This document shows, one piece after another, positions 1-4,361 of a DNA stretch of 5,026 nucleotides (positions are counted from its first letter, which is position 1; each line of letters starts with the position of its first letter). A program made the position numbers and the translations under genes. The stretch is taken from contig MNXK01000142.1 of the NCBI GenBank assembly GCA_001872165.1, positions 1-5,026 of the forward strand, written 5' to 3'. The DNA comes from Anaerolineae bacterium CG2_30_58_95 (GTDB lineage Bacteria > Chloroflexota > Anaerolineae > Anaerolineales > Villigracilaceae). The notes beneath the pieces are model-generated. The model made no database searches. It was not told the origin of the DNA and was given only the letters and a program-made list of their open reading frames with translations.

Positions 1-942
1 GCGTTGACGCGCGGACGGACGTCAGAGGCGATCCGCAAATTGATGAAGCTCCAGCCCAAAGTCGCGCGCGTGATGCGGGATGGTCAAGAGGAGGAAATTC
101 CCGCCGACGAAGTCGAGATCGGCGACCTGATCCTTGTCCGCCCGGGCGAAAGCGTCCCTGTGGACGGCGTCGTCATGGAGGGTTACTCAGCGGTGGACGA
201 ATCCATGCTGACCGGCGAAAGCCTGCCGGTCGAGAAGAAGACCGGCGATAACGTCATCGGGGGGACGATCAACAAGACGGGCGCCTTCAAATTCACGGCG
301 GCCCGCGTGGGCAAGGATACCGCGCTGGCCCAGATCATCAAACTGGTGGAAGATGCCCAGGCCAGCAAAGCCCCGATCCAGAAACTGGCCGACTGGGTGG
401 CCGGGCATTTTATCCTCGGCGTCCACCTGCTGGCGGTGGCGGTGTTCGTCTTCTGGTTCTTCTTTGGCTACCAAATGTTCTTCGACCCGAATTCCAGTTT
501 CATCCTGTCGCCATATAAACTGGGCGAGATCGGCGTGTTCGGTTTTTCGCTGCTGCTCTCGGTCACCGTGCTGGTCGTTTCGTGTCCGTGCGCGGTGGGA
601 CTGGCTACGCCCAGCGCCATGATGGCCGGAACAGGTAAAGCCGCTGAGTACGGTGTGCTCTTCAAAGGCGCGGAAGCCATCGAGAAAGCCAGCAAATTGC
701 AGACGATCGTATTCGACAAGACCGGCACGCTGACGAAGGGGGAGCCGAGCGTGACGGACGTGGTGGCAGATAGGAGATGGCAGATGGCAGATAGCAGATG
801 GCAGATGGCTGATAGCGAAACAGTATCGGCCATCCGCCATCAGCCATTAGCGAAGTTCTGCGCCTGGCGGCCATCGCCGAGAAGAACAGCGAGCATCCCC
901 TGGGGGAGGCCATCGTGCGCGGCGCGCAGGATCGTGACCTGA
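1..942 (+). CDS. copA: P1B-type Cu+-transporting ATPase (CopA-like), 5' fragment, partial at window start and frameshifted at its 3' end
   Basis: Encodes the membrane pump that uses ATP to export Cu+ from the cytoplasm. The frame is already open at base 1 and the first residues (GRTSEAI) belong to the linker before the actuator domain, so any metal-binding domains and the first helices lie upstream. Visible in order: actuator domain with TGES (211-222), two hydrophobic segments (about 400-465 and 535-620), the second carrying the CPC metal-site motif (583-591) followed by GLATPSA, then the phosphorylation motif DKTGT (715-729). After VTDVV (to 765) the protein becomes a repetitive RWQMADS-like string, then runs in the wrong frame to TGA at 940-942. 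The true continuation ([20 protein letters not shown]) is in a different frame from 852. This piece alone lacks the nucleotide-binding domain and GDGVNDAP hinge, so it cannot be a working pump. The gene is therefore probably a pseudogene, unless the shift is an assembly error. Identification as a Cu+ ATPase is firm; the symbol is by family. Confidence 0.9.
   Translation, partial: ALTRGRTSEAIRKLMKLQPKVARVMRDGQEEEIPADEVEIGDLILVRPGESVPVDGVVMEGYSAVDESMLTGESLPVEKKTGDNVIGGTINKTGAFKFTAARVGKDTALAQIIKLVEDAQASKAPIQKLADWVAGHFILGVHLLAVAVFVFWFFFGYQMFFDPNSSFILSPYKLGEIGVFGFSLLLSVTVLVVSCPCAVGLATPSAMMAGTGKAAEYGVLFKGAEAIEKASKLQTIVFDKTGTLTKGEPSVTDVVADRRWQMADSRWQMADSETVSAIRHQPLAKFCAWRPSPRRTASIPWGRPSCAARRIVT
762..851. 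repeat. Heptamer array with inverted copies, inserted in the copper ATPase gene
   Basis: Seven contiguous 7-bp units of the form GATRGSN run from 769 to 817 (GATAGGA, GATGGCA, GATGGCA, GATAGCA, GATGGCA, GATGGCT, GATAGCG). A near-match GGTGGCA precedes them at 762-768. After an 11-base spacer, three units appear in the opposite orientation (GCCATCC, GCCATCA, GCCATTA at 829-849). The two halves can fold into a hairpin whose mismatches recur every seven bases. The element lies exactly where the ATPase protein loses its frame. It interrupts the stretch between the P-domain start (DKTGTLTKG) and the nucleotide-binding domain. Confidence 0.85.
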
Positions 943-1808
943 AAGTGGTTGACCCCTCATCCTTCAATTCCATCCCCGGGCACGGCATCGAAGCCCGCGT
1001 GGAAAACCGCAATGTCCTTTTGGGCAATCGCAAACTGATGCGCGAGCACCGGGTGGACTTCGCCAGCCTGATGAGCAAAGCCGAGAGCCTGGAAGCGGAA
1101 GGCAAGACGGTGATGTTCCTGGCAGTCGACTCGCAGCCCGCGGGCCTGATCGCTGTGGCCGATACGTTGAAAGAGCACACCGCCGAAGCGCTCCGCCGCC
1201 TGCACAAGATGGGCATCGAGACGGCCATGATTACCGGCGACAACCGCCGCACGGCGGAGGCCATTGCCCGCCAGGTCGGGATCAACCGCGTGCTGGCCGA
1301 GGTGCTGCCGCAGGACAAGGCCGAGGAAATCAAACGGTTGCAGGTAGGGGCGGATGGCCGTCCGCCTGTACATGTAGCCATGGTCGGCGACGGCGTGAAC
1401 GACGCCCCCGCCCTGGCCCAGGCCGACGTCGGCATGGCGATCGGTTCGGGCACGGACGTGGCAAAAGAGACGGGCGACGTCATCCTGATCAAGGACGACA
1501 TCCGCGACGTGGTGGCGGCGCTGGAAGTAGCCCAGGCCACCATGCGCAAGGTCAAACAGAACCTGTTCTGGGCGTTCATCTACAATTCTCTGGGGATTCC
1601 GCTGGGCGCCGGGCTGTTCTACCCCTTTGCTTCGCTGGTCATCAGCCCCGAACTGGCCGGATTGATGATGGCTGTCAGTTCCATTTCGGTAACGCTCAAC
1701 ACCCTGCTGCTGAAAGGATACAAACCCTCGCAATGGCGTGGGCGCGGACAGCATCCCACATCCATGCCACAACTCCAGCCGGCTCGAGCGCCAGCAGGCA
1801 ATGATTAG
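915..1808 (+). CDS. copA: P1B-type Cu+-transporting ATPase (CopA-like), 3' fragment in a shifted frame
   Basis: This is the remainder of the ATPase above: nucleotide-binding domain, hinge and last two membrane helices. The frame is open from 816 (stop TAG at 813-815) and is ATPase-like from 852. That stretch includes the HP motif of the nucleotide-binding domain (SEHPLGEA, His-Pro at 894-899), which lies upstream of the first possible GTG start at 915. No ribosome-binding site precedes 915, so independent translation is doubtful. Further motifs: GxG nucleotide loop (PGHGIEA), TGDN (1233-1244), GDGVNDAP (1386-1409) and [11 protein letters not shown]7 has the Tyr-Asn pair (FIYNSLGIP) and TM8 has MxxSS (MAVSSISV), the residue signature of Cu+-selective P1B-1 pumps. 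Between KRLQ and VAMVGDG there are about ten residues ([10 protein letters not shown]), a few more than I expect; they are encoded by a GC-rich palindrome, an apparent in-frame insertion. The C-terminal tail after LLLKGYKPS is unconserved and Pro/Gln-rich. Stop TAG at 1806-1808. Confidence 0.88.
   Translation: MRGAQDRDLKVVDPSSFNSIPGHGIEARVENRNVLLGNRKLMREHRVDFASLMSKAESLEAEGKTVMFLAVDSQPAGLIAVADTLKEHTAEALRRLHKMGIETAMITGDNRRTAEAIARQVGINRVLAEVLPQDKAEEIKRLQVGADGRPPVHVAMVGDGVNDAPALAQADVGMAIGSGTDVAKETGDVILIKDDIRDVVAALEVAQATMRKVKQNLFWAFIYNSLGIPLGAGLFYPFASLVISPELAGLMMAVSSISVTLNTLLLKGYKPSQWRGRGQHPTSMPQLQPARAPAGND
1341..1373. repeat. Short GC-rich palindromic repeat, in-frame within the copper ATPase gene
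   Basis: The core GGCGGA (1349-1354), TGGCCG, TCCGCC (1361-1366) is a near-perfect palindrome with one T-G mismatch or wobble near the centre. It is flanked by GGTAGG on the left and TGTACA on the right. It encodes [10 protein letters not shown] between KRLQ and VAMVGDG, a loop usually shorter in this family. The GTAGGGGCGG start resembles a palindromic repeat type I recall as common in Chloroflexota and cyanobacterial genomes. That resemblance is from memory, not from a search. Confidence 0.55.
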
Positions 1809-1822
1809 TGACCACTCAGGCT

Positions 1823-1901
1823 GTCATTCTGAGGAGCGGTTTTTGCGACGAAGAATCTCACCCACGCCGGAACGGAGATTCTTCACTACGCTCAGAATGA
1901 C
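1823..1901. repeat. Interspersed inverted-repeat element (GTCATTCTGAG ... CTCAGAATGAC)
   Basis: The outer arms GTCATTCTGAG (1823-1833) and CTCAGAATGAC (1891-1901) are perfect reverse complements. So are the inner arms GAAGAATCTC (1850-1859) and GAGATTCTTC (1875-1884), around a 15-base loop. Between outer and inner arms the sequences differ in length (gagcggtttttgc versus actacg), so the full structure is a long hairpin with a bulge. It fills most of the spacer between the ATPase stop and the next gene. It is not followed by a T-run, so it is not a classical intrinsic terminator, though it could still stabilise or end transcripts. Elements with this CATTCTGAG/AAGAATCT pattern are, from memory, dispersed in many environmental genomes. 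Confidence 0.85.
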
Positions 1902-1945
1902 CCCAGGTTGAACAGTTAGAAATTGACAGGAAAGGAGAAAGACTG

Positions 1946-2170
1946 ATGGAACATGAACAAGTCGAAAAAGAGGTCGCGCGCCGCAGCGCATGGATTTACA
2001 TCCCCATTTCTCTCGGCGCCGGACTGCTGTTCCTTTTGGCCGCCAGCCTGACCGGGGACTACCCTCTGGTTGCCCGCATCGGCGGGACTGTGTGGGTCGG
2101 GCTGTTGAGCCTGATCGTCTCCATGCCGGTGGTCATCTCGCGGGTGAAGAAAACGGCGAGGAATAATTAA
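1946..2170 (+). CDS. Small two-helix membrane protein of unknown function
   Basis: A 74-residue protein that I do not recognise. The N-terminus is short, charged and cytoplasmic-looking (MEHEQVEKEVARRS). It is followed by two hydrophobic segments, about residues 16-34 and 41-64, separated by a short LTGDYP turn, and ends in a basic tail (SRVKKTARNN). This predicts a helical hairpin with both ends in the cytoplasm. ATG at 1946 is supported by the Shine-Dalgarno AAAGGAG at 1931-1937, eight bases upstream. There is no Cys or His cluster apart from a single His at residue 3, so metal binding is not indicated. It lies downstream of the ATPase on the same strand, but a palindromic repeat separates them, so co-transcription is uncertain. 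The clean ribosome-binding site and regular topology support a real gene. Confidence 0.75.
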   Translation: MEHEQVEKEVARRSAWIYIPISLGAGLLFLLAASLTGDYPLVARIGGTVWVGLLSLIVSMPVVISRVKKTARNN

Positions 2171-2210
2171 CTTGACAATATCACATTTCCGCGCCGAGAG
2201 GAAATCTTCT

Positions 2211-2296
2211 ACCACGAAGGCCACGAAGGGGCACAAAGAAGAGCAATGAAGCTAAAAAACAGTCGTTCCTTCGTGTGCCTTTGTGACCTTTGTGTT
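2211..2296. repeat. Interspersed inverted-repeat element (CACGAAGG type)
   Basis: The left arm (2211-2240) is itself a short tandem of CACGAAGG-like units (ACCACGAAGG, CCACGAAGGGG, CACAAAG). The right arm (about 2265-2296) reads as its approximate reverse complement (TTCCTTCGTG, TGCCTTTGTG, ACCTTTGTGT). An A-rich centre (2241-2264) separates them. The arms differ by several transitions (CGAAGG against CAAAGG), which suggests an old or diverged copy. From memory, CACGAAGG/CCTTCGTG inverted repeats are dispersed in many environmental bacterial genomes. It occupies the spacer upstream of the YHS gene, and no gene is visible in it. Confidence 0.8.
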
Positions 2297-2303
2297 AAAA
2301 ATC

Positions 2304-2316
2304 TTACAGGCTGTAA
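2304..2316. promoter_or_regulatory. Operator-like dyad upstream of the YHS gene
   Basis: TTACAG (2304-2309), G, CTGTAA (2311-2316) is a perfect 6-bp inverted repeat around one base. It lies 33 bases before the ATG of the YHS gene. It contains TACA-3 nt-TGTA, reminiscent of the TACA-2 nt-TGTA boxes of CopY/BlaI-type repressors but with one extra central base. No such regulator is encoded here. It could also be a short RNA hairpin in the leader. Confidence 0.35.
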
Positions 2317-2333
2317 CGTAAATCTAAAAACGA

Positions 2334-2344
2334 AAGGAGGTGAG
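2334..2344 (+). promoter_or_regulatory. Strong Shine-Dalgarno of the YHS gene, deciding its start
   Basis: AAGGAGGTGAG is an extended match to the 16S rRNA 3' end. It overlaps the upstream in-frame GTG (2340-2342), which therefore cannot be the start. The ATG at 2349 lies at normal spacing. Confidence 0.8.
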
Positions 2345-2348
2345 AACA

Positions 2349-2531
2349 ATGGCAAAAGACCCTGTTTGCGGGATGACTGTTGACCCCAAGACCGCAGCCG
2401 GCAAGTCCGAGTACAAGGGCGAGACGTACTACTTCTGCTCGGCTGGCTGCAAGAAATCCTTCGACGCCAACCCCGATAAATATGCCGGTAAGGCGATGGG
2501 ATCAATGGAACACAGCGGCCATCATCATTAG
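2349..2531 (+). CDS. Stand-alone YHS-domain metal-binding protein with His-rich tail
   Basis: A 60-residue cytoplasmic protein that is almost entirely one YHS domain: DPVCGMTVD at residues 4-12, EYKGETYYFCSAGCKKSF at 21-38, then the NPDKYAG end. Cys7, Cys30 and Cys34 (CSAGC) are the likely metal ligands of the treble-clef-like fold. The C-terminal MEHSGHHH adds more possible ligands. YHS domains are known at the N-terminus of some heavy-metal ATPases and as separate small proteins near them. Here the domain is separate and about 540 bp downstream of the copper ATPase, so a copper sensor, carrier or buffering role is plausible but inferred. The ATG start is fixed by the ribosome-binding site described separately; an in-frame GTG nine bases upstream overlaps that site. 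A hairpin/terminator candidate follows immediately. Confidence 0.92.
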   Translation: MAKDPVCGMTVDPKTAAGKSEYKGETYYFCSAGCKKSFDANPDKYAGKAMGSMEHSGHHH

Positions 2532-2592
2532 GCCGCAATCTTCACCGGCAAGATGGCGGCCGGGGTCTTACCTGTCAGGCCGCCTTCTTGTT
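2531..2592 (+). terminator. Three-arm hairpin region with candidate intrinsic terminator after the YHS gene
   Basis: AAGATGGCGGCC (2550-2561) can pair downstream with GGCCGCCTTCTT (2578-2589), giving 11 pairs with one T-T mismatch and a 16-base loop. The run after it (TTCTTGTTATT) is only moderately T-rich. The same middle arm can instead pair upstream with GGCCGCAATCTT (2531-2542), also 11 pairs with one mismatch, around a 7-base loop. The two folds exclude each other. The likeliest role is transcript termination or attenuation between the YHS gene and the next membrane-protein gene. Confidence 0.55.
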
Positions 2593-2624
2593 ATTCTGAA
2601 TAATATTTCGCTGGAGGATCGAGC

Positions 2625-2861
2625 ATGAGCAGGATCCGGGTATCGAAAAAAACGGAAAGCAAGACACCTGCCAGGAGCAAAGAATGGCCGGCGGTTGTTT
2701 ATTTTGGCCTCATTGGAGGGCTTTTACTTGGGTATGTAATTGGCCGTATTGCGCTGGATGTCTACCCCCATCCTTACCACTGGGCTTCGGGATTGGTCGG
2801 TGCAGTCATTGGCTTTGTCGTTGGTTGGATCTGGTATTGGCGCCGCGGTGACGTGGTTTAA
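2625..2861 (+). CDS. Small two-helix membrane protein of unknown function, glycine-rich
   Basis: A 78-residue protein that I do not recognise. It has a basic N-terminus (MSRIRVSKKTESKTPARSKE), then two hydrophobic segments, about residues 22-44 and 53-72. Each is rich in Gly at helix-packing spacing (GLIGGLLLGYVIG, GLVGAVIGFVVG). They are joined by a short VYPHPYHW loop with two His, and the protein ends YWRRGDVV. Two helices with both basic ends inside is the simplest topology. ATG at 2625 follows GGAGG at 2613-2617 with normal spacing. It follows the YHS gene on the same strand beyond a hairpin region, and converges with the DUF2933 gene, the two stop codons being only 11 bases apart. No metal-binding cluster beyond the two His is visible, and its function is unknown. 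Confidence 0.75.
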   Translation: MSRIRVSKKTESKTPARSKEWPAVVYFGLIGGLLLGYVIGRIALDVYPHPYHWASGLVGAVIGFVVGWIWYWRRGDVV

Positions 2862-2872
2862 TTGTCCACATG

Positions 2873-3118
2873 TTACTTCTCCGAAGTGGGCGCCTTGATG
2901 GGGCCGGCGTGATAACTTTGCTGAGAACCCGTCCCTGCTGCATGGTTATGGTCGTGCCCCATGAATTTCATCATCAACAGGTGTGAAAGGGGGCAAAGAA
3001 GGATCAACCCGACCAACAGGACACTGTTGAGCGGGATTCGAAAGACATATACGGCCACCAGCCCGGCGACCGGGATCAGGCAGCACAGGATCATGATGAG
3101 CATGTGGGACTTTTTCAT
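2873..3118 (-). CDS. DUF2933-family small membrane protein with His/Met-rich segment
   Basis: An 81-residue protein on the minus strand. Residues about 6-26 and 31-50 are two hydrophobic helices ([20 protein letters not shown] and the segment around [17 protein letters not shown]). They are followed by [14 protein letters not shown] and a short polar tail. The [16 protein letters not shown] pattern is that of DUF2933, small proteins often found beside copper or heavy-metal resistance genes. The Cys, Met and His residues at the membrane edge could bind soft metals, but no biochemical function is established that I know of. The start is taken at 3118 because AAAGGAG (complement of 3127-3133) lies eight bases upstream. 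The frame extends to a TTG at 3220, but that extension is basic, unconserved-looking and lacks a ribosome-binding site. Confidence 0.88.
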   Translation of the reverse strand: MKKSHMLIMILCCLIPVAGLVAVYVFRIPLNSVLLVGLILLCPLSHLLMMKFMGHDHNHAAGTGSQQSYHAGPIKAPTSEK

Positions 3119-3219
3119 GGGTGAATCTCCTTTAATTGTTGAAGTGCGGCATCGGCAATGTCCGCGTCGGCGGCCAGCCAGATGACCAGATTGCCAGAAA
3201 GTAGAAATACTTTTGCCCA

Positions 3220-3248
3220 ATTATGTCTTTTAGTTTCTCCTCTCACAA
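3220..3248 (-). promoter_or_regulatory. Candidate sigma70-type promoter for the DUF2933 gene
   Basis: Read on the minus strand, TTGTGA (complement of 3243-3248) and CATAAT (complement of 3220-3225) are separated by 17 bases. They match the -35 and -10 consensus at 4/6 and 5/6 positions. The predicted start lies about 95 bases before the ATG. The -35 box lies inside the left arm of a 9-bp inverted repeat, so a bound regulator there would block it. Confidence 0.4.
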
Positions 3249-3292
3249 GCGCATAATGGCGTATTCGGTTTTTAGGCAGAATGGCTTGTGAG
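3242..3292. promoter_or_regulatory. 9-bp inverted repeat in the divergent intergenic region
   Basis: CTCACAAGC (3242-3250) and GCTTGTGAG (3284-3292) are perfect reverse complements 33 bases apart. Each arm carries a TTGTGA that could act as a -35 box, one per direction. It may be a two-site operator between divergent promoters or the closing stem of a structured RNA. The sequence alone does not decide. Confidence 0.4.
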
Positions 3293-3386
3293 GATAAATT
3301 GGATATATGTTATCAACTATAAGCTGCCGCGAGGAGAGGCGTGCCATACGCCAAATTGCTTATCGGTTAATGGGGCAAATGGCGCT

Positions 3387-3414
3387 TTAACATATTCAGC
3401 AGCAAACCTATACT
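3387..3414 (+). promoter_or_regulatory. Candidate sigma70-type promoter for lgt
   Basis: TTAACA (3387-3392) and TATACT (3409-3414) lie 16 bases apart, and each differs from the consensus hexamer at one position. Transcription would start near 3421, giving a leader of about 100 bases before lgt that includes the GCTTATC dyad. Confidence 0.45.
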
Positions 3415-3469
3415 GGCAAGTAGCGATAATTATTTTCGTAATTCTGTGTCCGGGATTTCGCGTTGAAAG

Positions 3470-3486
3470 GCTTATCTCGGATAAGC
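3470..3486. promoter_or_regulatory. Perfect 7-bp dyad upstream of lgt
   Basis: GCTTATC (3470-3476), TCG, GATAAGC (3480-3486) is a perfect inverted repeat ending 36 bases before the lgt start. No T-run follows, so it is not a terminator. It could be an operator or a stable leader hairpin. Confidence 0.4.
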
Positions 3487-3522
3487 GCACTATCAAATCA
3501 GTAATCCTTCGGAGGTGTTTTT

Positions 3523-4308
3523 ATGATCACAATTTCCATTGACCCCTTTATTTTTTCCATCGGGCACTTCGCGTTGCGCTGGTACAGCCTCATCGTTCTA
3601 ACGGCAATAGGCATTGGCCTTTGGCTGACAACAAACGAAGCATCCAGAAAAGGATTTAAGAAGGATGACATCTACGAAATAGCCATGTGGGTCATCCCCG
3701 GCGGGTTGGTCGGCGCGCGCCTCTTCCATGTTCTCGATCACTGGTCAGACCGGTTTGCAGCCGACCCGATCTCGGCCCTGTACATCTGGGAAGGCGGATT
3801 AGCGATCTGGGGGGCGCTGGCGGGCGGGTTATTGACGATGGCCATTTTGGCCTGGCGCAAAGGCTGGCGACTCTCATCCCTGCTGGACGCGGCTGCGCCG
3901 GGAGTGGTGCTGGCTCAGGCAGTCGGACGGATCGCCTGCGTCATCACCGGCGATGCCATGGGCAAGCCGACCACGGGTCCATTTGGGTTTGCTTACACCA
4001 ACCCCAATGCCATGGTGCCGCAATTGGGTGTATATTACACGCCGATGCCGGTCTATGAGATAATTGTCAACGTGGGCATCTTTGCCCTGCTGTGGCAACT
4101 GCGCAAGCACCGCTGGCCGGACGGGATGTTGTTCCTGGTCTATCTCGGCCTGTACAGCCTGGAACGCTTCCTGCTGGGTTTTACCAGTTCCTACCGGATC
4201 ATCGCTTGGGGGATGACCCAATCGCAAATCGTTGCTTTGATTGGGTTGGCGGTTGCCCTGCCGGCGATCATTCTGCTGCGCAGGAAGGCTGCTCGTCAAT
4301 CGGCTTGA
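3523..4308 (+). CDS. lgt: Prolipoprotein diacylglyceryl transferase
   Basis: Transfers the diacylglyceryl group from phosphatidylglycerol to the lipobox Cys of prolipoproteins in the cytoplasmic membrane, the first step of lipoprotein maturation. The 261 residues match the family length, with about seven hydrophobic segments. Visible family features: FALRWYSL with Tyr21 (E. coli Tyr26), the GGLVGARLFHV segment, IWEGGLAIWGALAGG, the signature GRIACVITGDAMG with Arg136 (Arg143) and Gly147 (Gly154), PVYEI, and YSLERFLLGF with Tyr211 and Arg215 (Tyr235, Arg239). The His103 position is Trp96, as in actinobacterial Lgt proteins. Less usual: the Asn of GRxxN (Asn146 in E. coli) is Cys139, and the acidic residue after RF (Glu243) is Gly219. 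ATG at 3523 follows GGAGG at 3511-3515. The next gene starts 53 bases after the stop on the same strand. The family is certain; full activity is not proven given the Asn to Cys change. Confidence 0.93.
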   Translation: MITISIDPFIFSIGHFALRWYSLIVLTAIGIGLWLTTNEASRKGFKKDDIYEIAMWVIPGGLVGARLFHVLDHWSDRFAADPISALYIWEGGLAIWGALAGGLLTMAILAWRKGWRLSSLLDAAAPGVVLAQAVGRIACVITGDAMGKPTTGPFGFAYTNPNAMVPQLGVYYTPMPVYEIIVNVGIFALLWQLRKHRWPDGMLFLVYLGLYSLERFLLGFTSSYRIIAWGMTQSQIVALIGLAVALPAIILLRRKAARQSA

Positions 4309-4361
4309 GCAGCTGTAAATCTGCAAGCAGGAGAAAATCACTACAGGCTTTGGAGAAAACC

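Larger units (their letters stand above)
3119..3522. other. Intergenic region between divergent DUF2933 and lgt genes
   Basis: About 400 bases without a convincing gene, visibly more AT-rich than the flanking coding DNA from about 3200 on. It holds the minus-strand ribosome-binding site, promoter candidates in both directions and the 9-bp dyad. It also holds a small hairpin GGCGT-GCCAT-ACGCC (3338-3352), an alternative stem CGCCA/TGGCG with TTGC/GCAA (3349-3384), and the dyad before lgt. A GTG-started reading frame at 3288-3542 is not accepted as a gene. Confidence 0.6.

Noticed and set aside
187..840. Antisense reading frame (217 codons) opposite the ATPase 5' fragment
   Set aside because: It has a His/Arg/Gln-rich composition typical of a reverse-complement shadow and runs through the heptamer repeat.
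816..942. Programmed -1 ribosomal frameshift joining the two ATPase frames
   Set aside because: The overlap of the two frames would allow it, but I see no slippery heptamer of the X XXY YYZ type in the zero frame there. The fused protein would also carry repeat-derived junk between P and N domains. The repeat insertion explains the break better.
662..1579. Long antisense reading frame (305 codons) opposite the ATPase
   Set aside because: It is a shadow of a GC-rich gene whose plus-strand frames carry unmistakable ATPase motifs. The antisense product is Ser/Arg-rich and has no recognisable domain.
1823..1901. Intrinsic terminator of the ATPase gene
   Set aside because: The hairpin is long and interrupted and is not followed by a T-run. 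It is better described as a dispersed inverted-repeat element.
1916..2236. Minus-strand frame of 106 codons opposite the first small membrane protein
   Set aside because: It runs into an inverted-repeat element, has no ribosome-binding site that I can see, and the opposite strand has a better supported gene.
2961..3185. Plus-strand frame of 74 codons opposite the DUF2933 gene
   Set aside because: It is antisense to a gene with a clear family match and ribosome-binding site. The product is Arg/Thr-rich with no domain.
3338..3395. Integron attC-like recombination site
   Set aside because: There is a hairpin and a TTTAAC, but no paired core sites with the expected RYYYAAC/GTTRRRY arrangement and no cassette or integrase nearby.
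3288..3542. Plus-strand frame of 84 codons before lgt
   Set aside because: It starts with GTG without a ribosome-binding site, runs through hairpins and the lgt promoter and leader, and overlaps the lgt start. Its composition is not protein-like.
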